Part shown: positions 1-11,437 of the stretch, in pieces | Layout of the letters: every line of letters starts with the position of its first letter | How positions within the stretch are numbered: the first letter of the stretch is position 1 | Source of the DNA: Priapulus caudatus | Lineage: Eukaryota > Priapulida > Priapulimorpha > Priapulimorphida > Priapulidae | NCBI RefSeq assembly: GCF_000485595.1 | Contig: NW_014579619.1 | Coordinates: 5,690-29,392 of the forward strand | Direction of reading: 5' to 3' | Length of the DNA stretch: 23,703 bases | Notes under the pieces: generated by a model | What the model was told of the DNA's origin: nothing | Database searches by the model: none | Seen by the model: the letters and a program-made list of their open reading frames with translations, nothing else | Position numbers and translations under genes: made by a program

Positions 1-106
1 GGAGCGGCTAGTTCTTACATCAGTTTTTTGTTCGAAAAGCAAGTTGATATACAGTGCACAACAGTAGCGTGTGATAAAGGGTTAGTTTTTGTGAATGTGA
101 TCATAT

Positions 107-468
107 CAGGGTGGGGAAATTAACGGGAGTCCGGAGTCAAATACTCCCTGATTTACTGTCGGGCTCCCTGATTTGACACATGCAGGAGTTTGTGAGACTC
201 TCTGAAAATTCTGCCATATGTACTAGCTAGTTCGTTCCGGAGCACGGCCTCGCGGAATTGCCGTATTTTTTCAGCTAATGTCCAAAGAAAATTTGGCAGA
301 CGTGCAACCGCATGAATCTTAAAAATAAGCACGTGTATTATTGTTAATATCATTAGTTTTGAACTTCAGACTGCGGACTCCATCATTTTGCTACGGGCTC
401 CCTCTTTTTGAGGGTAAAGGACCCCCGTGAGTTGGACTCCCGTGTTCAAAAGTTAATTTCTACCCCTG
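107..468. mobile_element. hAT-like short inverted-repeat element (MITE)
   Basis: The left end reads CAGGGTGGGGAAATTAAC. The right end, read on the opposite strand, is CAGGGGTAGAAATTAAC, and both continue into GGGAGTCC. CAGGG-type ends are typical of hAT transposons. The 362-bp interior encodes nothing convincing and is rich in repeated 'gggctccct' and 'gggagtcc' words. The flanking 8-mers (gatcatat and tatattat) match at only 5 of 8 positions, so a target-site duplication is weak. It is non-autonomous by size. The hAT assignment is inferred from the ends alone. Confidence 0.5.
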
Positions 469-930
469 TATATTATTTTCAGTTTTTAGTGACTGTCTAA
501 AGTCCTTGTGGTACAACCAATATAGATGCAGCTTTATGTGCTAGCAATACTAGCCAATAGCGGATAACACAGCTCACATTAGCTTGATCATCTGAGCCTG
601 ATCATTCATTGCTTTCGACACGTGCCATCTTCAAAGGATCACTTTAAGTTAAGCTTCTTTGTTTCTGTCATTCCGTATTGGAATTCTCTCCCTTCCGCTG
701 TACATAGTTTATTGCAATTTTGAGTTTTTTTCTAGTGCTATCTGCTGTGTTGATAAGCCTATTTGATAAACTTATTTCATTCCGTCTTCATTGTAGTCTC
801 TTGCACTTTTGAAGATTAATATATTTTTGAGGTTTATACAATATTGTGGGCCAAAAATAGGAGCAGGGGTACATCTAAATTTAAATACTAAATTATTAAT
901 TAACAACAGCAGCAACAGATCCTCGTAGTC
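469..930. other. AT-rich non-coding stretch
   Basis: This interval lies between two inverted-repeat elements. It is AT-rich, with stops in all frames, and I see no gene, RNA or repeat structure in it. Confidence 0.5.
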
Positions 931-1602
931 ATAGATTTAATCAAGAGTATATTAAGAAGGAGAGCGTACAACGGTGAAATGCTGAAACCTTGTTGCAGTA
1001 TTAGTCGAATTAATAAACTTTGCCCGTTTTATTTTGATGATTCTTTCCGGTATTACTATTATTGATCAGCTGTCCTACCAATTGCTAATATAAAACAAAC
1101 CGCTTGTTACTACGATGCCCCTACGCTGAGATAATGAGCGGTGAAAATCTGGTAGTTTTGCCAAAAACCGACTCGAGATCCCTGTACTGTTTGCTGCGAC
1201 CCTTTCTCGCTTTGTGGTCAGTGTGTTGCTTCCGGTCGCCGCTGTGTAGCGCCATGGTAGCGCTGACTCATTACGTCAGCACTACAGAGTTTACTACATC
1301 CAGCGTGAGGTAGGCACACGTGGGGGTCATCACTATGGCAATCAATAACAGACGTCATTCTTTCCATTTGTCAATCATTGACTGAAACACGCGAGGTTTT
1401 CCGAAGCTATTCCAAAGCGACAGATGGTCGCAAGCAAGCGGTTTGTTTTATATTAGCAAGGTAGGACAGCTGATCAATAATACCGCAAAGAATCGTCAAA
1501 ATAAAATGGGCAAAGTTTCTTAATTCAACTAATACTGCAACATGGTTTCAGCATTTCACCATTGTACGCTCTCCTTCTTAATACGCTCTTGATTTAATGT
1601 AG
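931..1602. repeat. Fold-back inverted repeat, ~170-bp arms
   Basis: The left arm (about 931-1106) and right arm (about 1435-1602) are reverse complements with few mismatches and small indels. Shared words include 'taatataaaacaaaccgctt', 'gatcagctgtcctacc' and 'aagaaggagagcgtaca'. The 328-bp spacer holds a short frame with no recognisable product and a small 'gctgac..gtcagc' hairpin near 1261-1285. The structure suits a fold-back or MITE-type element. No target-site duplication is visible. Confidence 0.7.
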
Positions 1603-2509
1603 TGTAGATATCAAAGAGGAGAGCCAGACCCATTTTAGTAAAACCTATATTGTGCCCAAAGCTCGAGAAGGGACTAGGCAGATAGAGAGAAACTAAAGTG
1701 ATCAATGCCAGATCAACACTGCAAAGCAGTAGAAAAGCCCCAAAGTGTGCAACTAACTACAAAGGGAAGCGAAGAGAATAGGTATGAGATCTGTAAGTTT
1801 TAGGTTAAGCCTAACTAGCGGTTAGCTTAACTTCGCGTGATGAGGGGGTAAAGCTAAACTACGTTAAGACGCGTGTCAGACGCCGCGTGAAATCATAACT
1901 CGACTACGAGTGGATCGTTTCAGTTAGACGTGATGGCGCGAACACACTGCAATGTTGACATCGCAGGTTACTTCTTGTCCACAGACTTGCAAAGATTCAC
2001 AGATGTGCATATTTGTGACACCGCACATTCGAGATCGGGTCTTATTTTGGCATTGTTACTTTGTGAGCTAGACATGCTAGAATGCATTGGTAATTTTGTG
2101 CGAAGTACAGGATTTTCACCTTAATAGTTAAAAAAGTACCTTATCGAGGTACCAGAGATGAAATAAATCAATTTGCTTTGGAAAAGTTGATTTAAATCAG
2201 CGTTTATGAGGATAAATTGTTTTTTGGGCATGCGCTAATTATCCGTGAAAACAATCAATTTTACGCTTCAAATCTTAATGCGGGCTGGAGCTTGCTAGTA
2301 CTATAAGAATAGACACGTCAATCCGGGTACCAAAATGCGAGGCTGGGAACCTCTCTCCAACTAGGTTAAAATACGTCATTTAAGCACATTTTTCAACAAA
2401 TGCGATTTGATGGATAGGTGTAGGCAATTTGTATACAGCTCCACGGGCGCACGAACATACACGACACAATGCTGATTGGCGCGAGAGTGGGTCACGAGTG
2501 TAATGGCGC
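1603..2509. other. Non-coding interval with a small hairpin
   Basis: No gene is supported here. The only local structure noted is an 11-bp hairpin at 1804-1831 (gttaag-c-ctaac, loop tagcg, gttag-cttaac). A short open frame at 1930-2124 has no recognisable domain. Confidence 0.4.
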
Positions 2510-2690
2510 TGTAACGTTTACTGTGTGTTTATATTTTCCAGATTAAACCAAGAACACTGCTTGCTTACTTGCTGTTTATCTTCCCGCATAAAAGAGCCTC
2601 CGATTCAATCCTCATCTCTACACCAACGCCATCTACCGGACTGTAATAGTAACAATTGGAAAACTAAATAACTATGGGTTATACACTACA
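2510..2690 (-). repeat. Gypsy 3' LTR (minus-strand sense)
   Basis: This is the related partner of the repeat at 12930-13121. Shared words include 'gggttatacactaca', 'ataaaagagcc' and 'aacactgctt'. The boundaries are where the two copies stop matching. On the minus strand a short purine stretch (ggaagagca) precedes the LTR start and could be the remains of a polypurine tract. It is 181 bp long. Confidence 0.75.
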
Positions 2691-2828
2691 TGCTCTTCCG
2701 GGATCAAGAATTATAACACCGAATAATGATTGCACATGCATTAACAATTATCTATATGATAGATTTCTATATCGCATATATAGTTGAAACATTCCGAACA
2801 ATGAAAAGAACTAACAGTAAAAACGCGC

Positions 2829-3390
2829 GCGTATAAGAACATAGATTTTGCCAAGTAGTCCTCAACATGATTATTATATAGATGGTGCTTACTGAAAAAT
2901 TAGGCTCAAAAGGTGCTTACCATAGGTTCTAGATGGGTCACTTTAATATGTACTCAAGCGAAACCCGCGCCTAAAAAAACCGCGCGGGCTCTAGTCACAT
3001 GTGATGCATGTGTTACCATTACAGATAGTGTTATGTTGTAAGGTGTTATATGGAAGAGGTAGTTGTGGCCACATGTTGTGTTTTTCTATGGTTGAAGATA
3101 GATATTATGAGATATAAATATAAATTATATAATATTATATATTAACACGATATGGGATGTATTGGTGAGCATCGGGCATGCATTGGCATTGGCATTGTTA
3201 TTCGGCAGCGACTACTGTTGAGCTCGGTCTTTTTTCATTTTACCTGGTTTTCTTTTAAGTCTTTCAGCGCTGCAGGAAAAGTGAAGAAGCGCATACTTTA
3301 AAATCTTAGCTAAAACAAGGTGTCTTATGTGAGAAGGTCTAAATGGAATTTAGCCGAACATGTTCTTTAAAATCTAATGTTCTTATACGC
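2829..3390. mobile_element. Short inverted-repeat element inside the gypsy 3' region
   Basis: The ends are inverted copies: GCGTATAAGAACATAGATTT on the left and GCGTATAAGAACATTAGATT read inward from the right, giving about 20-bp terminal repeats around 560 bp. The interior has no coding sequence. It holds a GC-rich hairpin (cccgcgc at 2964-2970, gcgcggg at 2982-2988) and an AT-rich block (3106-3145). It sits between the end of pol and the 3' LTR, so it probably inserted into the gypsy element. I could not assign a superfamily. Confidence 0.5.
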
Positions 3391-3549
3391 CGGTTGTTAC
3401 CTGTAGCTCTCAACCACTTCCCTGTGTAAACTATTCCTTGTATCAAAGTCATTTTGACTCATCATGCAGATCAGTATTACAACCAAACAATGGAACGAGT
3501 AGTAAACCAAAATCACTATTCACGTTGAACTGCACCCACAACAAAGTCC

Positions 3550-6196
3550 TTAAATCTCTCGGTGCTGTTCGCACGCGCACAGGTCTGCTTCGGGGTCATC
3601 ACTTTCTGCTGGAGCTTCAGTTACTGGATTCCCCTCCTCCGGTAGCTCATCTGGTACGATGTTGCTGTCCTCATCATACTCGGCGAGTGGGCTATCTGGC
3701 GCTCGTTGTACTTCTTTATGAAAGACTGTTCTTCGTACCTCACCTTGTGGTTGATTCAACAATAACTTTGTTCCCCGTCTTGCTGACTAACGTGTAAGGC
3801 TCAGATTCAAACGTTGTCGAGAGTTTATTATCCTTCTCCCCTCGAGTAGTACCCTTCGCCTGGCATTAAGTACTGGTCGTGCCTTCCTTCTCTGGTCAGC
3901 ATATTTTCTTCTGTCTCTCCTTTTTCTCAGAGTCGTGATCCCTCACACCTTCATCCATAAAGTTACGTTCCTTAAACTCAGGTAATTTAGTCCTGATGTT
4001 TCGCCGAAACATCAGTTCGGATGGTGTGACACCTGTCGTGGCATGTGTGTCGGCGCTGCGCATGAGGAATTTCCGCACTGCTTGGCTGCATCTTTCACCT
4101 CAACTTGGCCTGATTTTGAGTCTTTCTCAGGCAATGATACTGTTTTGGGCGCTCAACCTCTCCATTGGCCTGTGGCCATAGAGGTGTTTTCCGGCACAAT
4201 TTGATGCCATTGTCCTTGCAATATTGGGCTGAATCACAGACCTGAACTGTGGCCGTTGTCAGATGAGAGTGTCACTGGGAGACCGTGTGTCACAAACATT
4301 CCGCAGTGCTCAATTGTTTTCTCAAGAGGTGGTGCTCCTCATGAATGCACTTCAAAGTATCTACTATAGTAATTTACCACTACTAGGCAGACTACTCCCA
4401 TTTGGTAACGGTCCAAGAAAATCCACCGCCACATCCTCCCACGGCTCCCTTGGGCATGTTGTTCGCGACATAGGCTCAGGTGCATTTGGCATACCAACAA
4501 GTGGTGCAGCTGTGGCAGGCACGGCATTGGGCGTTCAGCCTCTTTGTCGATATTCGGCCACCACAGTTTGGTTCTCAACAGTTGCTTCATGGCCACAATG
4601 CCTGGGTGCCATTCATGAGCTAGTTCAAGTCCCATGGTCGCAGTTTACATGGCAGGACGATCTCTCTATCACGCAGCACTACATTGCCAACACACATAGT
4701 TATCTCGCAAAATGTTTGTACGCCTGCTGACTGCCAATCTTCCATTTCTTCTGCAGACTGATACATTGTCGCACTTCTTGTAGTCAGCATCCCTGGCTGA
4801 CTCATCTTCGATCTCCTGTGTCGTCATAGCTCGCGGTCGCTGCTTAGTGACAAACTGGACATATTTTCAGCGCACGTTCTGTGCTTGTGACTTGTGTTAA
4901 CCGAGATAACGCATCAGCAATGTTATTCTTCCCCGGTTTGCTACACGACATCGAAGCACGTATGCTGCAAGCGTAATACCCATCTTCGACTGCGAGCAGA
5001 TGGTTTCGTATCTGGCTAAATAGATCACTTCCAGAGGCTTGTGATCTGTAACTAGTTCAAACGTGATGCCATACAATACGTATGAAACTTCTCACATGGC
5101 CACACTAATGCTAGCGCCTCCTTTCGGTTTGCGAATACCTGCGCTCTACATCGCTGAGACTGCGGCTGGCATAGCTCACAACTCTGGGCTCTGTCCGCTC
5201 CTGATGAACCAGGTATCCCGCCAAGACCGACAGGTCCTGCATCCGCTATGACCTGTTGTTCTCCCCTTGTCTAAAGTAAGCCAATGTGTTCGTGATTGGC
5301 CAACCGACGTTTCAGTTCTTGGAACGTTGGTCTGTTTCGCGGCCATTTGAATTTGTCGCCTTTCTGGTAGCTCTCCTTCATCGGTTCACTCACCACTACA
5401 AAATCCGGTGATGAACCTCTGCCACTGAAGTTGACCCAGGCCAGGAAACTAGCGTACTTTCGCTGCGGTTTCAGGCTCCGACATCCACCTATGGCTCTGA
5501 CCTTCTCTTCGTTGGACCCACACTCTGGGATTGGGACAACAGAATTCCCATGAATTCATCGTGTCAGGGAAACTTGCCACCTTGTCCCTTATAAAGCAGT
5601 CACACGCTCATTCAATCTCTTCAGTACACTTGAGCATGATTTTATCATGTTCTGCTTGTGTATCTCGCATGAAGATCGATAATGTCGTCGAAATGTTACT
5701 GGCCCCGCTCCGCGCCACGAACCTCGTGTCTAGAGCATCGATATTCTCTGGTGCTGCCGAATCCCGCAACATGTAACCCTTTTCGTACTCGGAATAACCA
5801 GCATGCGTCGACGACCGGTTGTTATGTCACGTGATCTCGGGTTCAACTCCACTGGTGAATTCCTTATTGACGTCGAGTTTGCTGAAACCGTTTCTGTTGT
5901 TCAGTTATCATGTAAGCGACCTGCATCCACGGTTGGTATGTAGTTGGCGCCACGGATGATCGCTTTAGTTTGCTTGCCCTTAAGGTCGACCACACCGACT
6001 CGAATGCCGCCGTTCGGCTTCGCTACACCACCAAGCCGCTTGACCAGACGTGTCGCGCCCTTCTACACCGCTCGATGATAATCCAGTTAGACGTCCAGTT
6101 CTTCCAGTTATCTGGTCAATTTTTCCACGGAGCGCAAATGGACTCTCCTGACAGGTTGACCACGGTTGTACCGACTCATGATATGCTAGTTGTATA
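3550..6196 (-). pseudogene. pol: Gypsy pol remnant: RT, RNase H, integrase
   Basis: Minus-strand reading from the high-coordinate end passes through the gypsy pol domains in order. The reverse transcriptase lies at about 6190-5300, with FALRGKIDQ near the start, SAAPENI near 5750 and an FDD at 5684-5692 where the catalytic Y-x-D-D is expected. RNase H follows at about 5290-4890, with VTDHKPLEVIY and ADALSRLT. Integrase runs from about 4800 to 3896: zinc-binding HPGIVAMKQLLRTKLWWP, core FLDRYQMG and YYSRYFEV, then THATTGV and RNIRTKLPEFKE. A GPY/F-like tail, KLSTTFESEPYT, lies near 3800-3840, followed by an acidic C-terminus. The domains are spread over several frames with stops, so the gene is dead. 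The hAT element begins exactly where the RT N-terminus is cut off. Confidence 0.92.
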
Positions 6197-6328
6197 CAGT
6201 GAAAAAATAATTTTTTTCCAGGCGTTGTTTGAAAGCCCCGGCAAATTCGGGGGCACATTTTTCATTTCCAGGGCTCTTTTTCCACTTTCACGGGCGACCT
6301 CTTTTTGCAGGGCCTGTTTCGCTCAATA

Positions 6329-6510
6329 TACACACAACACAGTAAGCTAATACACACTGCGGGTGCAAACACACACACAACACACACACTAACACTCCAC
6401 ACCCACACACAGCACACACACAACACACACACACACATCACACAGCAGTCCACAACACACAGCACACACACACCACATCACACTACACCACAACACCCCA
6501 CAGCGCCCCA
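6329..6510. repeat. CA-rich microsatellite
   Basis: An imperfect (CA)n tract on the plus strand is interrupted by acaac, ctaac and cagc words. It lies near the left end of the hAT element. Open frames across it encode only His/Thr or Val/Cys runs and are artefacts. Confidence 0.85.
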
Positions 6511-6676
6511 AGCCAATTTGCAAGCTTTACAACAAAACAGAAAACAGTCAATATCAAACAGTATTATCGACTAACAGAATCACAACTCACAATTCACAAG
6601 TCACAACCACAAATGCACTGAAATAGTGAATACATCACAGTAATACAAACGAATAAGTTAGTTGTAGACTTTGTTC

Positions 6677-9293
6677 TTACAGTTCAGTAGCTCTACATTC
6701 CAACTTAATCTGGTTTTCACTTCTTCTTAACCGGACGACGGATGCCTCTTCAATCCTCAATGGCCTCTTCTCGCCAGCGCCATCAGTGAAGCGAGTCTGG
6801 GCGCATAGGCCCACAACAGCGGAGCGCCGCTCTGCTTTCCTGCTTAAACCATTTGTTACTGCCCGACTAGAAGCGGTACACTTCCTCCGAGCCCCTCTAA
6901 GAATCACAATGAGGTGCCATCGAGGGTTGAAGAAGTAGCTCACCCACCTCCAGGCGGTTTTGATTCGATTCACAGTGAAAACCGCGTCAAACAGTTGCTG
7001 TAAGCGAGTGCAAGACTTGCAAGATCCATGACATGAAAAAGTTTGTGACACATTTTGCCGAGGTTAGAAAAGTTTCCCAGAACGTCTTCCATGAACCCTG
7101 GTTTGTAGTAGATGTGGAGTACTCTTCAACGGAGCCACTCTGCTATAAAAGCCGCATCAGGAGTCACAGCCATGCAACAAGGCAAGGCCTGAAGTGATCC
7201 ACAAGGACCTTCACGTCGTCATGCACCTACAGGCCCAAGTTCGCTCAGTCTACCCGGCAGGTCTGGATTCCAGTGACGGACGGCTGACAAGAGCTCATCA
7301 TCCCTGAAAGTGGAAAACTCTGCTCCCAGGCATTGATGAGTGGCGGACATTGATGTGGTCCAGAAGCGAAAGAAAACTGAGCACGGTCCAGTTTCAAAGT
7401 CCAGTCAAAGCAAGAGCTGCGGTAGCTTCGCTCACGCAGCTGCCGCTTCACAGACTGAAGTTGGTCCATACCTGATGCACATTGTTCATGAAGAAATGCT
7501 CTTCGTGTTCTTTCCGACGTCTATCACATCAGCTAGGCAAATGCCCTTCTGGAAACATCAAGGGAACACCTGCGAAGTTCTTGCAAAACAATGTAGCATG
7601 GCGCATGTAACAGCACAAAACTTGTAGGAGCAGCATCTTTTACGCATGCCCCTAGCTTTAACAGCATACTTCTTTCGCCTGACGTGCCTCTCTGCTCAAC
7701 TTCCGATCTCGTAAGACGGCTGGCCCGCAGACGAGTGTCCTCTCCACGGGCCTGGAGAGACTTCGCTTGTGCGTCAACAACCACCATGGTCCATCAGTGC
7801 GGTTGGCCTCATGATGCTTCATCCATAGAGCTCCGCCATAGCTGTCAGCAGTCTCTAAGACGCTTTGGAGATCTTGCGATACAAAGGCCAGAAAATCGTC
7901 AAGCAAAGCATCAATCTAAAGAAAGAAAAAAAACAGGAGAAAAGGAAGTCTGGTAAAATTGTTAGAGCTTTTTACACATACACACATGGAATACAGGAAG
8001 AAATTTACTGGTTGACTTAAAAAAGGAGATTTTCTTTCTACAAAATAGTATATAAATTGTTAAAAAGCAAACTTCACAAAATAATATATGGCGATGAAAA
8101 TCAATGTCATATCAAATTGGGAAGGAAAACAAACCTTATATATTGATAATAATGACAATTCCCTTCGAAATTTTAAAACGCAAAACTTGAATGCTAAAAT
8201 ACAATTTGAAATCTCCGCCTTATACAATGAGTCAAGCACACCTAGCTGTGATGTTGATCGAGTGCGATGTGTGAGGTCAGTCGAAAGGTATGTATTTTTT
8301 AATATACACACTGTGAGTAAAAAAAAAAATAGAAAGTCGACGCCTGTGAAAGGACAGTGAGATTGGACATATCTGGCCAACAGAAATAAAATGACTGAAA
8401 TATGGCTGTATATTCTAACCTGCTTAGGAAAGAATGTGCCCTTGAAGGCATCCTTGGCTGATAAATCTCCAGTCTATGGGCGATACAATGGGACGCCCCG
8501 CATAAGCTATGGCATTCCGTGAAGCTGAGCGATAACGCCTTCCCTGCAGCAAAGTGCACACTGCACGCATCTCTGCAGAACTCCCCCACAATATCTTCTT
8601 CCAGTCCAGAAGTTAGTGGTGGAAGAACAAGTTGTCAGAGCCCAGTACCCCTTCAGTCTAGCATGGCCAACATCCTCTAACGGAAATAACAAATGCAACA
8701 AGATTGATTTTTAAGTATGGAACAAAATAAACCGATAAACCAGGAAATTGAAAAAATCCATTAAGATACATGGATTATTCTCATGGAATGTTCTATGATC
8801 AGCGACACAAATGTAATCTAAAGAAATGGCAATGTTCTGAATGTCATATTCTGAGCATCGAAAAAAGTTATCTACAGTCAGTGACTAAGCGCCCAAAGAA
8901 ACGTTAGCATGGAATGCCATCATCAAGGTACTTGATGTACATCAGTTCCTTCTCCAGCGAGCTCCTGTCGCGTGCTGCCATCAATGCGATGCGATGTAGC
9001 CGTCAGCATAATGATGCACGATGCAACAAGCACCCGAGAGCGAAGCTCAGCCAGGAATTTGGAAAGTGTGAGACCTGGAATGGGTTCAAGTATGTAGATC
9101 CCAGATCCACGCCATGACGCGCTTCTCAGTAGTCAGCAGTGATGGAAGTAGAAAACGGCAATTCAACATGTTTGCAAGATGGTAGGCTATGTCGAAGAGT
9201 TCACGAACATCTTGTTGAAGACCGCTGCTCAGCAGCAACATCACTGCCTTAACGGAGGGTTTGCAGTATACGCGTATCATTTTTGCCAGGTAA
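6677..9293 (-). pseudogene. Degenerate hAT-type transposase gene, at least three exon-like blocks
   Basis: Three minus-strand blocks each begin after a pyrimidine-rich AG acceptor. Block A (9293 to about 9086, after ttttcttttcag) has a protein-like run including LLLSSGLQQDVRELFDIAYH. Block B (8676-8420, after ttccgttag) ends at a good donor, AAGCAG|GTTAGA, and contains a run with IAYAGRPIVSPIDW. Block C (7915-6677, after ttctttctttag) contains DDFLAFVSQDLQSVLETAD and WWLLTHKRSLSRP, then DDVKVLVDHF (7191-7220), NRIKTAWR (6970-6947) and STLDGTSL (about 6932-6909). The last two, in that order near the C-terminus, resemble the hAT dimerisation segment of the NRIKT...TLD type. Frameshifts and stops split all blocks, so no functional protein is expected. 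Blocks A and B I do not recognise on their own. The family call rests on block C plus the transposon ends. Confidence 0.55.
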
Positions 9294-9420
9294 TCTGAAA
9301 AGAAAAAATAATCTAGGAAAAATGGAAACAATAAAAATGCATACGAACGGGTCATTAGAACATGTATGCGAATTCAATTATGTAAGAGGAATGTCTGAAA
9401 AGTGCTAACACTCTACAACA
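9294..9420. other. Possible intron upstream of transposase block A
   Basis: AT-rich sequence with a minus-strand pyrimidine run leads to the acceptor at 9294-9296. No coding signal is seen. Confidence 0.3.
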
Positions 9421-9735
9421 GACACACGGCACCCACACACGCACGCACGCACGTGTAATGCACAATAGCGCACGACTACACGACTCATGCACACACGTGA
9501 ACGTGGCACGACGCACGCACACCAGCACGTCAACGTGCACACTGCAGCACCAGCCGCACGCGTACCTGCACACACACGCCACGTACGACGGCACGCACAC
9601 GATGCACACACGTGTAACTTGCACAAGCGCGGCACGGCTCACGCCACGAACACGTGTAGCCGTCACATGCGCGCACACACGCACGCACACATGCACGTTT
9701 ACCATACAGCGACGCACGCACCGGGCACGCAACGC
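9421..9735. repeat. ACGC/CACG-rich low-complexity tract
   Basis: Irregular repetition of acgc, cacacg and gcacg words without a fixed period. Long open frames on both strands, Cys/Val/Arg-rich or His/Thr/Arg-rich, arise from the base composition and carry no domain. It lies inside the hAT element. Confidence 0.8.
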
Positions 9736-10870
9736 ATAATAAATCGGTAAGAAGCGCTATCGGGTTTTCGTGAGGACGCCTACATAATCGCTAACGTCGA
9801 GTAACGCTTAACGCGAGTAAAGTTCGTCGTGTACGAGCCTATATAGCTTAGTAATATTAGACTTATAATGAAGTATAAAAGCTACAGTAGAGACTCCGAC
9901 CTCTAAAGAGTTCGTAATTTTCCTAGCGAGATCAGAAAAGTAACTTATCACCATACTGCTGCGCTTGTGCCCAAGACTCTCCCGTGTCTCATGGCGGGCA
10001 AATTTTCATTAGTGTTGACGTCTGTATGTAGGGATCATTTAACTGACCCTCGGTTGCGCTCGTCCTGTTCTAGGACGCACCTACACACTATGCAGTACAG
10101 CTTTCATCTGCACGCAGAGCGTATGCATCCGGGGTCCTGATCCTTCAAGCCCATGCTTCCACCGGTCACTTCTAGAAACTGGCTTTTCGTTTGCCTTTGT
10201 GCACCCGTGAGAGCCCGATTACGAGTGTTTTGCCTTCGCCGCGTGAACATGGGCGTAGCAACCATCATTCAGGCCTCAATGGCGCGCTCGAGGCACCGCT
10301 CGAACAAGGAAGCGACTCCATTACGGCAAATTAACTGACGTTCTAAATTGAGTAACATAACGCTGCCACGCACATGAACGTGATCACGAGCGCAAATAAA
10401 GAGTGGAATCTGTACGAGGCGAGAAGATCTATTGTAACGCGAAGCCTTGTACTAGGTCCAGGCGCTGGTAAGGCGTGAAGTCAGGGTTTGAGAAAGCGGC
10501 CGCGCGAGACACGTGTAGGCTTGACATGCGACCTGCGTGCTGGCCTGCTGGCAGGGGCGCATTGATGAAGACTCGGGGGGGGGAAGGGCACTCGATTTGT
10601 TTCAGCGTGGTAACTAACACTACTAAAATGTAGAGGGTGGCATTGCGAACAAAATGAGAGAGCGATAGCAAACTCTTATCCGGGAATGACGGAAACAAGC
10701 TAACAAGCGGGATCACTACACGGAGTGTGCCGGCAAGGAAAAATATACGTGTGGAATTGATTACGGGAATTTTCGCATGGATTACGGCGGGTTGCCAGTT
10801 TAATGGACTTGCTTGCTTCGTTCATAAATCCTAACGGTAGTTGTCTACGGGTCTACCGGAGGCTAAGGCC
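9736..10870. other. hAT interior without recognisable genes
   Basis: I see no domain, RNA gene or clear repeat in this interval. It probably represents the 5' part of the transposon, where upstream transposase exons would be expected, but none is recognisable. A run of nine G occurs near 10575. Confidence 0.35.
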
Positions 10871-11055
10871 CGCAGGCACACACGCCACCACGGCATGCAA
10901 GCACGCAAGAGCGCGCAGGCACGCCACGACATGCCAACGCCGCGCAGCAGCACAGCCAAGCACACCGGCACAACACAGGCATGCACGCACGCACGCGCGC
11001 AGGCACACACGAGGCAACCAGGCACAGCACGTGCCGCGGCGGCGCGCGCGGCTAT
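10871..11055. repeat. Second ACGC/GGCACA-rich low-complexity tract
   Basis: Similar in composition to the tract at 9421-9735: irregular acgc, caggcac and gcgc words. Frames through it are compositional artefacts. It lies inside the hAT element, near its right end. Confidence 0.75.
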
Positions 11056-11437
11056 GATAACAAAGAGTAGTAAGTAGTAACCAACATCTGTGTTTATTAT
11101 CTACCTTGATGAATGCAATAGCAGTAAGTACACAGTGCAACGACCATCAATGAACGTAAATGAGAAACACCTGACAACTGGAGACAGTCTAGCATGGAAC
11201 TACCGCCGCCGTGGAACCGGCTTGTACCGTACGGCAGAGCCTCGCAGCTGAACGCCGAGCGAAGAGCGGGAAGGGTCGAGGACCCGACTGGAACAAATCG
11301 ACTTCCAAGGGCGAGCTTTTTCTTTTGGGAGCGCCCCCGATATATGCTTTATCGGCGGGGGCCGTTTTTGGCCATTTCGGGGGCGAAATCGCCCCTGCCA
11401 GCCCCGACCGTGTATTTTTCGCCCAACTGGTGTATTG

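Larger units (their letters stand above)
6197..11429 (-). mobile_element. hAT-type DNA transposon inserted in gypsy pol
   Basis: The left end is CAGTGAAAAAAT and the right end, on the opposite strand, is CAGTTGGGCGAAAAAT: hAT-style CAGT starts related by a short indel. Each is followed by GC-rich hairpin-prone sequence (gcccc..ggggc near 6235-6260 and 11330-11400). Flanking minus-strand sequence is tatacaac on one side and aatacac on the other, an imperfect copy of a roughly 8-bp target site. Outside these points the gypsy pol reading breaks off on one side and resumes on the other. The interior carries a degenerate minus-strand gene whose C-terminus resembles a hAT dimerisation domain, three CA/ACGC-rich low-complexity tracts and little else. 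At 5.2 kb it has autonomous-element size, but its gene is broken. Confidence 0.68.

Noticed and set aside
1104-1313. 69-residue frame in the fold-back spacer
   Set aside because: Short, no recognisable domain, and located inside a repeat element.
3438-5776. Plus-strand frames across the gypsy region
   Set aside because: The minus strand carries recognisable RT, RNase H and integrase motifs; the plus-strand frames match nothing.
9355-9750. Long Cys/Val/Arg-rich and His/Thr/Arg-rich frames on both strands
   Set aside because: They coincide exactly with an ACGC/CACG low-complexity tract, and repetition explains the openness.
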